A stretch of 57,259 nucleotides of DNA from Alphaproteobacteria bacterium. GTDB taxonomy: Bacteria > Pseudomonadota > Alphaproteobacteria > CAAHEQ01 > UBA3637. The stretch's first letter is position 1. Each line of letters begins with the position of its first letter. A model generated the notes under the pieces. It made no database searches and had not been told where the DNA came from. It saw nothing but the letters and a program-made list of their open reading frames with translations. The DNA lies in assembly GCA_017647405.1 (NCBI GenBank), contig JAGCKR010000061.1, forward strand, positions 1 to 57,259. The letters are read 5' to 3'. The translations under genes were made by a program, and so were the position numbers. Below, one piece after another: positions 8,531 through 17,114 of the stretch.

Positions 8531-8588
8531 CCAGAAAGTTCACAGAAAACCATAAAAAGTTCCCAGAAAAGTTCCCAGAAAACTTTTT
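8531..8588. repeat. Short tandem repeats AGAAAAGTTCCC
   Basis: Four imperfect copies of an AGAAA(A)GTTCCC unit lie between the iteron-like array and the serine recombinase gene, next to a G-rich stretch on the plus strand (about 8470-8520) and its partly complementary CCACCCCCAACAC at about 8620. Together 8011-8652 is a 640-base non-coding region with the look of a cis-acting site. Confidence 0.45.
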
Positions 8589-8652
8589 AAAAGTAAGTAG
8601 AAAAGTAAGGAGAAAACTAACCACCCCCAACACTTTTAAACAAATTCAAGCA

Positions 8653-9255
8653 TTACTCTTCACTTTCCAACTTCTTTAAGAACCTATACAAGGTTAGTTT
8701 ATCCACTCCAAGCAATCTGGCAATTTGTGCTTTGGGAAGACCTTTTGCCATGAGGTCTTTGACCCTTTTAGTGTTCTTGGACAATTTAAGGGATTTACTC
8801 TTTGCCCCAAAAGGTCTGCCTAAATGCTTTCCTTGGGATTTGAGTTTGTCCAAAGACATCTTAGTCCTTTCTGAAATCAGTTGCCTTTCAATCTCTGCTG
8901 ACAATCCAAAAGCAAAGGCTAACACTTTGGAAGCAATGTCTGAACCTAGTTTATAATGCTCCTTTAAAGTCCATATCTGACAATTCTGAGCCAAGCAATG
9001 TTGCAAAATACCCATAACCTCTAAAAGACTTCTGCCCAACCTTGAAATCTCTGTGGAAATTAAAATATCTCCATCTTTTAACTCTGCTAATAAACTGCCT
9101 AACTTCCTTTTATTTAAAGGTTTTCTGGAAGAAATTGTTTCTTCTACCCATCTGTCAATTTGAATATTATGTGATGCAGCATATCTGTTGATTTCAAACT
9201 TTTGATTTGAGGTAGATTGTTGGTCTGTTGAGACTCTGATATATCCATAAATCAT
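8653..9255 (-). CDS. Serine recombinase, Mpi-type DNA invertase/resolvase
   Basis: A 200-aa small serine recombinase. The catalytic domain occupies about 1-135, with nucleophile S9 in YIRVSTDQQS and arginines in SRLGRS and ERQLISERTK. The DNA-binding region at about 140-195 includes the Hin-type HTH (AKGLPKAQIARLLGVDKLTLYRFLKK is split here: KAQIARLLGVDKLTLYRF). The length and N-terminus match the master-invertase Mpi group. It could resolve dimers of the excised island or invert a segment. An inverted repeat at 9452-9491 is a candidate site. GGAG precedes the ATG. Confidence 0.9.
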   Translation of the reverse strand: MIYGYIRVSTDQQSTSNQKFEINRYAASHNIQIDRWVEETISSRKPLNKRKLGSLLAELKDGDILISTEISRLGRSLLEVMGILQHCLAQNCQIWTLKEHYKLGSDIASKVLAFAFGLSAEIERQLISERTKMSLDKLKSQGKHLGRPFGAKSKSLKLSKNTKRVKDLMAKGLPKAQIARLLGVDKLTLYRFLKKLESEE

Positions 9256-9451
9256 TGAAACTCCTTTTATTTCTATTTATGGAAATTCAAAGATTTTGGT
9301 GTGAAAAAGAGATGACTTTTAAGGAACAATTAAAATCAACTGTTTTTTTATGAATTTAAGTATTATTTAAAACAACTTAAAAGAGGTCTATATTTCCTTA
9401 TATAGCAGGAAATTCAAGGGTTTTAAGGGATTTATATATGTCAATAAGTCC

Positions 9452-9491
9452 TATCATAAAGGGCAAGGTTCATAATTGTTGGTTTATGATA
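9452..9491. promoter_or_regulatory. 9-bp dyad, possible recombinase or regulator site
   Basis: TATCATAAA (9452-9460) and its exact reverse complement TTTATGATA (9483-9491) are 31 bases apart start to start, three helical turns. It lies between the serine recombinase and the 9538 gene. It could be a res/inversion subsite or an operator. Confidence 0.45.
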
Positions 9492-9537
9492 CACTTACCC
9501 ATCACAGAAAAGGAAGACCTTTAACCAAAGGCTTAAA

Positions 9538-10095
9538 ATGGGTATCTTTAGAAAGAAAACTTCAAAAAAAATTAGTTACATAATTGATGTGGAAAATTCA
9601 AACGATTCAGTTGTTTTTAAAAACATTAAATTTAAAATTATGCCTGTATATGGTGAACAATTTGAATATAAAGGAATTTTCAATAGAAAGAGTTTAAAAC
9701 ATATTTCCCATGCTGGTTTTTATATACACATTTGCAACAATTCATTGAAAAATATTGAAATCAATTGGAATAAAACCCTTTACTTTGAAAATGGGTTTAT
9801 TAAAAACAACTTTGCACTTCCAAACATTTCACATACCCAAAAGAATGAACCTATTAAAAATCAAATAATTCCTTCATTAACAAAGTTTCATACCTTACTC
9901 TACCCTTGGGATTGCAGAGATATTGATGGAAATATGTTATCTATGCCTTTTGGTGATAATGGTGTTTTTCTTTGTGTAAAACATGAAGAAAAAGAAGAAT
10001 TTATTAAACTTTGTGTTCGTATTAATGAATTTGTTGAACAATCTATTTCAAATGATAATCCCAAGTCATCTGAGGTGGATTTAAAAGTTGATTAA
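9538..10095 (+). CDS. Hypothetical protein
   Basis: A 185-aa soluble protein, probably beta-rich from its alternating pattern. Lys-rich N-terminus (FRKKTSKK), no signal peptide or membrane helix. No family recognised. AAAGGC lies 6 bases before the ATG. It sits between the serine recombinase and the type I restriction operon and is separated from the latter by about 250 bases that include the operon promoter, so it is probably a separate unit. Base use is as AT-rich as the rest of the island. Confidence 0.6.
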   Translation: MGIFRKKTSKKISYIIDVENSNDSVVFKNIKFKIMPVYGEQFEYKGIFNRKSLKHISHAGFYIHICNNSLKNIEINWNKTLYFENGFIKNNFALPNISHTQKNEPIKNQIIPSLTKFHTLLYPWDCRDIDGNMLSMPFGDNGVFLCVKHEEKEEFIKLCVRINEFVEQSISNDNPKSSEVDLKVD

Positions 10096-10309
10096 ACCGT
10101 ATATTCACAACATAAATCTATTTCAGAGAATAAAAGCATCTCAGAGATAAAGAAAAACAAACAGATTATAAAGCTGACAAAGATTTGGGATGAGTGAGTG
10201 AAAATTTTAATTTTCATTTGATTTGTATTACCAATTAAGTTAAAATAGATACCATAAAATATTTTTTCTTTTATTTTATTAACAATATTTAAATATTGTA
10301 AAAAATTGC

Positions 10310-10338
10310 TTGACAAGCCAACAAAAGTCTGGTACCCT
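10310..10338 (+). promoter_or_regulatory. Promoter of the type I restriction operon
   Basis: TTGACA (10310-10315), a 17-base spacer and TACCCT (10333-10338), preceded by TGG as an extended -10. Predicted initiation falls at about 10345, next to the ATG at 10346, so the first mRNA may be leaderless. Confidence 0.5.
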
Positions 10339-10345
10339 TTGAGGT

Positions 10346-10903
10346 ATGATAAAAACAAAAGATATAGCAGATATACGTTTAGGATATGCATTCCGTGGAA
10401 AAATTGAAGATTCTCCACAAGGAACTGTTCGTGTTATCCAACCTAAAGATGTCTCGTTGTTTGATGTGGATACATTAACACGTATATCTATTGAAGATAT
10501 AAAGACTTCTGGATTTTTGAAAAAAGATGATGTTTTAGTAACAAATCGAGGCTCTGTTAAAGCGTTTGTTTTTAAAGGTGGGGATAAGATTATCGCCTCT
10601 CACGGCTTTTTTATTCTTACAATTAAAGATAAAAGTATTTTGCCAGACTTTGTTGAACTTTATATCAATTCTTCTTCTGGTCAGCAATCGATTAAGAAGG
10701 TATTGGAAGCAATGACTATTCCTGCATTAACAAGGGGATTGCTTGAAAATATAGAAATACCTCGTTTGGATCTAAAAACACAGAAAAAGTTAATCTCTAT
10801 CTGGCAATTGCAACAAAAAGAGATTGCATTAACCAATCAACTTATTGAACTAAAAGAAAAAAGATTTAACCAAATATTAAAAGGAGCTTTAAAAAATGGC
10901 TAA
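10346..10903 (+). CDS. Half-size type I specificity protein (single TRD)
   Basis: A 185-aa protein with one target-recognition domain (about 1-135) and one conserved helical region (about 140-185, ending in a Leu/Lys helix), about half a normal HsdS. The opening IADIRLGYAFRGK and the ASHGFFILTI segment are typical of S-subunit recognition domains. It overlaps hsdM by 8 bases. Half-S proteins can work as dimers, as in AhdI-type systems, so it might give a palindromic target, or form mixed complexes with the full HsdS at 14267. No normal ribosome site precedes the start. Confidence 0.8.
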   Translation: MIKTKDIADIRLGYAFRGKIEDSPQGTVRVIQPKDVSLFDVDTLTRISIEDIKTSGFLKKDDVLVTNRGSVKAFVFKGGDKIIASHGFFILTIKDKSILPDFVELYINSSSGQQSIKKVLEAMTIPALTRGLLENIEIPRLDLKTQKKLISIWQLQQKEIALTNQLIELKEKRFNQILKGALKNG

Positions 10904-12398
10904 AATTACACAAGATGATTTAAATAAATTGTTATGGGAAGCAGCAAACTCATCCAGAGGAACTGTTGATAGCAGCATTTTTAAAGATTATGCCTTGGTT
11001 TTCTTGTTTTATAAGTACATGAGTGATATTCATAAGTTGGAAGTTCAAAAACTAACTGAACGTTTTGGTGATGATAAAGAACGAATTGCCATGAGACTTT
11101 CAAATGCTCGTTTTATTATGCCAGAAGGAGCAAGTTTTTATGACATCTATAACCAACAATCAGCTGATAATATTGGTGAATTAATTAACATTGCTTTACA
11201 TAAAATTGAAGATGCCAACGAAGCTCATCTAAAAGGTATTTTTACAGTTGATTTTAACTCTCAATCTGTTTTGGGTCAAACGGACCAACGCAATAAAATG
11301 ATTCGCAACTTAATTAATGATTTTAATAAAGTTGATTTAACAGATGTTGGAGATGACATTCTCGGTAATGCCTATATGTATTTGATTGAAAAGTTTGGTT
11401 CCGACGCAGGTAAGAAAGGTGGAGAATTTTTCACGCCTCGTGTCTTGGCTAGATTATTGGCAAAACTTGCAGCTCCTAAACCTGGTGATAGAATTTGTGA
11501 CCCTGCCTGCGGGTCGTCAGGTCTCTTGTTGATGGCTGGTGAAGAAATTGATAAACAAGGCTCACAAAACTATGCCTTATATGGTCAAGAAAAAACAGGA
11601 ACAACCTACAATCTTGCACGTATGAATATGTTCTTGCATGGAAAAGATTCTGCACGCATTGAATGGGGCGATACATTAAACAACCCATTATTAAGAGAAG
11701 ATAACGGTTTGATGAAATTTGATGTTGTTGTAGCCAATCCACCTTTTTCGCTTGATAAATGGGGTGAAAAGCATTTAGAAAATGACCCATACAATCGTTT
11801 TTTCAGAGGAATGCCTCCAGCAAGCAAAGGAGATTATGCTTTTATCTCGCATATGATTGAAACCGCCAAAGCCAAAGAAGGCCGAGTGGCTGTTTTTGTT
11901 CCTCATGGTGTTTTGTTCCGTGGTTCATCAGAAGGCAGAATTAGAGAAGCTTTGATTAGAGAAAACATTCTTGATGCTGTTATTGGCTTACCAGCGGGAT
12001 TATTTCAAACAACAGGTATTCCTGTAGCAATTTTGATTTTTGATAGAACACGTGAAGAGGGTGGTATTAATGAAAACAAAAAAGATATTTTGTTTATTGA
12101 TGCCAGTAAAGAGTTCGTTCCGGGTAAAAATCAAAACACTCTTTCCGATGATCATATCAATAAAATCGTTGATACCTATCAAAACCGTCGAGAAATTGAA
12201 AAATATTCTCATGTTGCAGACATTAAAGAAATTGAAGAAAATGACTTTAACCTTAACATTCCTCGCTATGTAGACACTTTTGAGGAAGAGGAAGAAGTTG
12301 ATTTGAGCAAGGTTAAAGCCGATATAGCCACTTTGGAATTGGAACTTCAAGACGTCCAAGAAAAAATGCGCTCTTATCTGGAAGAGTTGGGAGTGTAA
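10896..12398 (+). CDS. hsdM: Type I restriction-modification methyltransferase subunit
   Basis: A 500-aa N6-adenine methyltransferase. The N-terminal helical HsdM_N domain is at about 5-130, SAM motif I DPACGSSG at 202-209 and catalytic NPPF at 281-284, with GGEFFTPR at 175-182 just ahead as usual for the family. The C-terminal 50 residues are Glu-rich and probably coiled, to contact HsdS. It pairs with HsdS to modify DNA and adds HsdR for restriction. AAGGAG lies in the end of the half-S gene. Confidence 0.97.
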   Translation: MAKITQDDLNKLLWEAANSSRGTVDSSIFKDYALVFLFYKYMSDIHKLEVQKLTERFGDDKERIAMRLSNARFIMPEGASFYDIYNQQSADNIGELINIALHKIEDANEAHLKGIFTVDFNSQSVLGQTDQRNKMIRNLINDFNKVDLTDVGDDILGNAYMYLIEKFGSDAGKKGGEFFTPRVLARLLAKLAAPKPGDRICDPACGSSGLLLMAGEEIDKQGSQNYALYGQEKTGTTYNLARMNMFLHGKDSARIEWGDTLNNPLLREDNGLMKFDVVVANPPFSLDKWGEKHLENDPYNRFFRGMPPASKGDYAFISHMIETAKAKEGRVAVFVPHGVLFRGSSEGRIREALIRENILDAVIGLPAGLFQTTGIPVAILIFDRTREEGGINENKKDILFIDASKEFVPGKNQNTLSDDHINKIVDTYQNRREIEKYSHVADIKEIEENDFNLNIPRYVDTFEEEEEVDLSKVKADIATLELELQDVQEKMRSYLEELGV

Positions 12399-12461
12399 AT
12401 GGTTGAAGAAACAATATGTGCATTTTTTGCACAAGTTCAAATCAGACAAAAGGACTAAGAT

Positions 12462-13298
12462 ATGAATAGCAATTTAACAACAGATGTTTTTGATAAAATT
12501 AGATATTACGATGATAATAATGTCGAATATTGGTCAGCAAGGGAATTGTATAGTATTTTAGAATACAAAGATTGGAGAAACTTTGAAAATGTTGTAAGCA
12601 AAGCAAAAGAAGCTTGTAAAAACAGTGACCATGCTATTGTTGACCATTTCGTTGATGTCACCAAAATGGTCAAATTAGGATCTGGTTCTGAACGAGAAAT
12701 AGAAGATGTATTACTTTCAAGATACGCATGTTACTTAATCATTCAAAATGCTGATCCCTCTAAACCAATCATTGCACAAGCTCAAACATATTTTGCTATT
12801 CAAACTCGCAAGCAAGAAATTCAAGAAGAAGCTGATATTTTAGAGGATTTGAATGAAAACCAAAGACGCCTTTATTTAAGAAGAGAGTTATCTGAACATA
12901 ACAAACAGCTTGTGGAAACAGCTAAAAATGCAGGTGTGGAAACCCAATTAGACTATGCTATTTTTCAAAATTATGGATACAAGGGGTTGTATAATGGTAT
13001 GTCAGCTCAAGATATTCACCATCACAAGGGATTAAAGAAAAATGAAAAGATACTGGATCACATGGGTAGCACAGAATTAGCAGCCAATCTTTTCCGAGCG
13101 ACCCAAACCGAAGAAAAAATTAAACGAGAAAATATACATGGTAAATTTAATGCCAATAAAGCGCATTACGAAGTTGGCAGAAAAGTAAGACAAACAATTC
13201 AGGAACTTGGTGGAACAATGCCTGAGGATTTACCAGCTGCACCAAGCATAAAATCCATCGAAAGAGAAGAAAAAAAGAAATTGGAGAAGAAAGGGTAA
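12462..13298 (+). CDS. dinD: DinD-like DNA-damage-inducible protein
   Basis: A 278-aa protein matching the DinD family across its length. A Bro/KilA-like N-terminal segment has YWSARELYSILEYKDWRNF (about 23-41), followed by VLLSRYACYLIIQNADPSKP, and a Lys/Glu tail. E. coli DinD restrains RecA filaments. Genes of this family often travel in type I restriction loci, where the role is unknown. AAAGGA is 7 bases before the ATG. It sits between hsdM and the unknown 13303 gene in one run of same-strand genes. No LexA box was seen in the 63-base gap upstream. Confidence 0.85.
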   Translation: MNSNLTTDVFDKIRYYDDNNVEYWSARELYSILEYKDWRNFENVVSKAKEACKNSDHAIVDHFVDVTKMVKLGSGSEREIEDVLLSRYACYLIIQNADPSKPIIAQAQTYFAIQTRKQEIQEEADILEDLNENQRRLYLRRELSEHNKQLVETAKNAGVETQLDYAIFQNYGYKGLYNGMSAQDIHHHKGLKKNEKILDHMGSTELAANLFRATQTEEKIKRENIHGKFNANKAHYEVGRKVRQTIQELGGTMPEDLPAAPSIKSIEREEKKKLEKKG

Positions 13299-13302
13299 GA
13301 AG

Positions 13303-14277
13303 ATGCGTTTAGGTGAATTAAAAAAAATATTAGATGAAGTGGTTGATAGTAATAATAAAATAGTTATCACTTCAAGCTCATTATATAATGGACAATTGTA
13401 TATTATTCAAGAGTATTCAAAACTGATTAAAGCTTTAAGTGTTATTTCTGAACAAAGCTGGATAGATTTTTCGTCAGAAATAGTTGAAGAGTTAAACTCT
13501 AAATTTTTACAAAACACGATAGAAATACAGATAAACCCAAGTGATTACAATTCATTAACTCAATTTGTTAATAAGATTAATGCTAAATTGCCACTTTTTT
13601 ATGGTATTTTGGATACTATTGTTGAAAAGCAAGATGAGCAGATTATAAACATTAAATTACCTACTAAAGAAGATTTTTCATTAGATGAACTTTCTGATAT
13701 TAATAAAAGACTATCTAAGATTTTTTCGACTATTAACATAGATGGGACGGCGACGTTTTCAGGATTTGACAAAGGTAGTAGTTGGTATGAAATATTAATT
13801 GGCGGAGCTTTAACTTATAAATTTTTTATTTCCGCATTAAAAATAGCACAAGAATTTTTTAAGGCTGAAAAAAATTATTATGAGGCAGGAGAAGCAAAAA
13901 TACATTATCAAGCAGCTCTTTTACAATTACAAAAAGAGCAAAATAAAATAGATGAAGAAGCAATAAAAGATTATGCAAAACATGTAATTAGTGTTCGAAT
14001 AGAAAATTCGATCAAAGAGGTTGTCAAAGAATTACCCTCAAATGGGCATACTGAAAATGAAGTTATTGCCAAAATGTCAAAGACCGTTGAAGCAATAACA
14101 ACAGAAATGAACAATGGCTTAGAATTTCATCTTTCATTAAATCCCCCTGAATATGCTGAAGAAGATGGAACAAAAATATCGATTGATTATGAAGTTATTC
14201 GCCAAATACAAAAAGAGCATGCTCAACCCAAAGCTCTAACAAATGAAACAACTGAAGGGGAAGATAATGCAGAATAA
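13303..14277 (+). CDS. Unknown protein inside the type I operon
   Basis: A 324-aa protein of no family I recognise. The first 150 residues look globular alpha/beta. Residues about 150-175 (GFDKGSSWYEILIGGALTY) include a short hydrophobic helix, too short and polar to be a sure membrane anchor. A long Lys/Glu helix follows at about 175-235, and the C-terminal region is acidic. It starts 4 bases after dinD and overlaps hsdS by 11 bases, so it is firmly part of the operon. It may be an accessory or backup effector, but nothing in the sequence proves that. Confidence 0.75.
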   Translation: MRLGELKKILDEVVDSNNKIVITSSSLYNGQLYIIQEYSKLIKALSVISEQSWIDFSSEIVEELNSKFLQNTIEIQINPSDYNSLTQFVNKINAKLPLFYGILDTIVEKQDEQIINIKLPTKEDFSLDELSDINKRLSKIFSTINIDGTATFSGFDKGSSWYEILIGGALTYKFFISALKIAQEFFKAEKNYYEAGEAKIHYQAALLQLQKEQNKIDEEAIKDYAKHVISVRIENSIKEVVKELPSNGHTENEVIAKMSKTVEAITTEMNNGLEFHLSLNPPEYAEEDGTKISIDYEVIRQIQKEHAQPKALTNETTEGEDNAE

Positions 14278-15409
14278 TCAAAAAATACCTGAGGGGTGGA
14301 GTGTTAAGAAAATTTCTGATTTAGGAAATGTTGTATCAGGAGGAACACCTGATACAAATAATTCTGAATATTGGGATGGTGATATCTTATGGGTTACACC
14401 CTCAGAGGTATCATCTTTATCAAATCGTTTTATTTCAAATACTGAAAGAAAAATTACAGAAAAAGGTTTAAAAGAAAGCTCTGCCAAATTACTTCCAATC
14501 AATTCATTGATAATTTGTACTCGTGCGACTATAGGTGATTGTTGTATCAATAACGTGCCTATGTGTACAAATCAAGGTTTTAAAAATGTTATAGTTAAAA
14601 ATAATAATGTAGATTTTTTATATTATTTAATTACAAAAAACAAAAACGAATTAATTCGTAAGGCTTGTGGAAGCACTTTCCTTGAAATTTCTAAAAAAGA
14701 TATAGATAATTTAAAATTCGCTATTCCACCCTTATTAGAACAGGAGAAGATTGCGGGGATTTTGGGGACTTGGGATGAGGCGATTGAAAAGTTATCATCT
14801 TTGATAGAGCAAAAGAAACTCCTTAAAAAAGGTCTGATGCAAAGACTTATTTACAATAGAAATGACATAAAATTATATAGGGTAGCTGATTTATTTGAAC
14901 TAGGTCGTGGCCGTGTAATATCCAAAGAAGAAATTGAAAAAAACAGAGGAGAATATCCCGTATATTCTTCTCAAACATCTAACAATGGAGTTTTAGGTTG
15001 CATTAACACCTATGACTTTCAAGGAGAATACATTACTTGGACTACAGACGGAGCAAATGCCGGAGAAGTGTTTTATAGAAATGGAAAATTTAATTGTACA
15101 AATGTATGCGGCACAGCAAAACTTAAAAAAGATTCTAAAGTAAATTTATACTATGCTATGAGTTTTTTGAATCACGTGAGTAAAAAGTATGTTTCTTATG
15201 TTGGAAACCCTAAGTTAATGAATGGAGTTTTTGCCACTATTCCATTGGAGTTACCAACATTAGAAATACAGAATAAAATCGCCAATATTTTATCAACTGC
15301 TGATGAAGAAATTGATCTTTTGAATAAAAAATTAGAAGCCTTAAAGGAACAAAAGAAAGGCTTAATGCAACAACTCTTAACTGGCCAAACTCGCGTGAAA
15401 GTGAATTAA
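14267..15409 (+). CDS. hsdS: Type I specificity subunit, full length
   Basis: A 380-aa HsdS with two target-recognition domains, each followed by a conserved helical spacer. TRD1 is at about 5-155 (IPEGWSVKKISDLGNVVSGG), spacer 1 at about 155-200 (LLEQEKIAGILGTWDEAIEK), TRD2 at about 205-335 and spacer 2 at about 335-375 (IANILSTADEEIDLL, ending in GLMQQLLTGQTRVK). It sets the DNA target of both methylation and cleavage. The start at 14267 has GGGG 6 bases upstream and lies inside the end of the previous gene; an ATG 8 codons upstream has no such site. Confidence 0.95.
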   Translation: MQNNQKIPEGWSVKKISDLGNVVSGGTPDTNNSEYWDGDILWVTPSEVSSLSNRFISNTERKITEKGLKESSAKLLPINSLIICTRATIGDCCINNVPMCTNQGFKNVIVKNNNVDFLYYLITKNKNELIRKACGSTFLEISKKDIDNLKFAIPPLLEQEKIAGILGTWDEAIEKLSSLIEQKKLLKKGLMQRLIYNRNDIKLYRVADLFELGRGRVISKEEIEKNRGEYPVYSSQTSNNGVLGCINTYDFQGEYITWTTDGANAGEVFYRNGKFNCTNVCGTAKLKKDSKVNLYYAMSFLNHVSKKYVSYVGNPKLMNGVFATIPLELPTLEIQNKIANILSTADEEIDLLNKKLEALKEQKKGLMQQLLTGQTRVKVN

Positions 15410-15419
15410 GGAGGAAGAT

Positions 15420-16271
15420 ATGGCAAAAAAATTAATACCTATGGCTATTTGTTACGATTTTGATGGAACTTTATCCCCTTGCAATATGCAAGACTACGAT
15501 TTCATGAAACACATAAAAAAAACACCCAAACAATTTTGGACTGAATCAAATAAGTTTGCAAAAGAAAAACAGGCAGATCAAATAACAGCATACATGTATC
15601 ATATGCTTAAGACTGCTAAAGATAATAATACTTCTTTTACTAAACAGGCACTTAATAAATATGGAAAAGATATCGAACTTTTTAATGGCGTGGACACCTG
15701 GTTTGATAGAATCAATAAATATGCTGAATCTAAAGGGATTAAACTTAAACACTATATCATTTCTTCTGGGTTACTAGAAATGTTAGAAGGAACCAAGATA
15801 AAAAAGTATTTTGAGAAGATCTACGCTTCGTCGTTTATCTATGACAATAATGACGTAGCCTCATGGCCAGCTATAGTTATTAATTACACAAGTAAAACAC
15901 AATTTTTATTTCGTATTAACAAAGGTTGTGAAGATATAACTGATAATAGTAAAATCAATGAATATGTACCTCCGGAAAAGCGTCCTATGCCATTCACAAA
16001 TATGATTTATATCGGTGATGGCGATACAGATATTCCGTGTATGAAAATGGTTAAAAGAGAGGGGGGACATTCTATTGCTGTTTATAATACCAAGAAAAGA
16101 GGAAAAAAAGAAAAGGCATTAAAACTTATAAAAGATGGACGTGTTAACGCTGTTTTAGCTGCGGATTATTCTGATAATAAAGATATTGATAAGTATGTAA
16201 AATCAATCATTGACAATCTTGCCACCTATTATGCAACAAAGGAATTTGAAAAGGTTAAAGGTAACAAATGA
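15420..16271 (+). CDS. HAD-family phosphatase in the restriction operon
   Basis: A 283-aa haloacid dehalogenase-type hydrolase. Motif I is DFDGTL at about 14-19 (nucleophile and acid aspartates), motif II is IISSG at about 116-120, and motif IV is GDGDTDIPC at about 199-207. The cap between motif I and II is helical. The substrate is unknown. HAD proteins of this type are found in many type I loci, where a role in end processing or nucleotide signalling has been guessed. GGAGG lies 5 bases before the ATG. It overlaps the next gene by 4 bases (ATGA). Confidence 0.88.
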   Translation: MAKKLIPMAICYDFDGTLSPCNMQDYDFMKHIKKTPKQFWTESNKFAKEKQADQITAYMYHMLKTAKDNNTSFTKQALNKYGKDIELFNGVDTWFDRINKYAESKGIKLKHYIISSGLLEMLEGTKIKKYFEKIYASSFIYDNNDVASWPAIVINYTSKTQFLFRINKGCEDITDNSKINEYVPPEKRPMPFTNMIYIGDGDTDIPCMKMVKREGGHSIAVYNTKKRGKKEKALKLIKDGRVNAVLAADYSDNKDIDKYVKSIIDNLATYYATKEFEKVKGNK

Positions 16272-17110
16272 ATAAGTGTTGTTTAAATTGTGCTTTTTGT
16301 ATGCGTTGTATCGATAAAACAAGTTATGATATGTTAGCATTAAAGTCTACAAATGATGATATTACTACAATTTTAACTAATGAAGAAAGAAAACAAGCTT
16401 TTGCTGGAAATTTTGAATTTATAGGAAAAGAAATTCGAATACAAAAGGAATGGGAAGTACAGTATGAACAATTACTAGATAATATGAAAAAAGGGATGTA
16501 CAATAAACGATTAGGAGGAGATCGTGTTTTAGAATTATTAGCACAAGATAGTATGGCTATTAATAAGTATTCTCTTTCTTCTGTATTTGGTATGTCCCCT
16601 CATCCTGATGCGCCTAATGATGATTATCTGGAGTGTTGGCATGAGCAATGGGAACATTTTGATGAAAATGAAGATTTGAAAACGTTGTCTATAAAAAGTT
16701 GTCCTTTCTTCTATTCATATGAAAAGAAAGGTAAGAAATCTTTTGAATGCTGTGAAAAAGAACGCTTAGCTGAATTAGAATATTCCAGATACAAAACAAC
16801 AAACTGGTTGGTCATTGCTGGAATAATAGTTTCGATTATTGCAATTATCGCTTCTATTATCATTTATCAACTACAAAAAACAGATACCATTCATACACTA
16901 TCATTTGTTCAAAAAGGATTGGAAAATATTCAAAAACAAGAAACGGAAATAAAAAATACGATTTCTGAACAATTGGGCAATCAAAATAATCTAATTGATA
17001 ACAAAATAAACCAATTAAAAAAAGAACAAGATATTTTATCTGTAGAAATTCAAAAAGAAATTGAAAGTATTTCCAATAAAATAGATATGTCTAAGAATGA
17101 AACGGAGTAA
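16268..17110 (+). CDS. Cys-cluster, single-TM, coiled-coil protein
   Basis: A 280-aa protein of no known family. The N-terminus has CCLNCAFCMRC (residues 4-14), a likely metal site, and further cysteines are at about 148 and 160 (KSCPFF; FECCEK). One membrane helix is at about 178-199 (WLVIAGIIVSIIAIIASIII). The C-terminal 75 residues form a Gln/Glu/Ile coiled coil. The topology may place a cytoplasmic Cys domain and an outer coiled coil on either side of the membrane. It is wedged between the HAD gene and hsdR with overlaps on both sides, so it is expressed with the restriction enzyme. Confidence 0.78.
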   Translation: MNKCCLNCAFCMRCIDKTSYDMLALKSTNDDITTILTNEERKQAFAGNFEFIGKEIRIQKEWEVQYEQLLDNMKKGMYNKRLGGDRVLELLAQDSMAINKYSLSSVFGMSPHPDAPNDDYLECWHEQWEHFDENEDLKTLSIKSCPFFYSYEKKGKKSFECCEKERLAELEYSRYKTTNWLVIAGIIVSIIAIIASIIIYQLQKTDTIHTLSFVQKGLENIQKQETEIKNTISEQLGNQNNLIDNKINQLKKEQDILSVEIQKEIESISNKIDMSKNETE

Positions 17111-17114
17111 CACC

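Noticed and set aside
8442-8633. 63-aa ORF on the minus strand
   Set aside because: It covers short tandem repeats and a G-rich stretch; low-complexity product and no ribosome site.
10092-10418. 108-aa minus-strand ORF between 9538 gene and hsd operon
   Set aside because: It overlaps the operon promoter and the start of the half-S gene; hydrophobic AT-driven product with no ribosome site.
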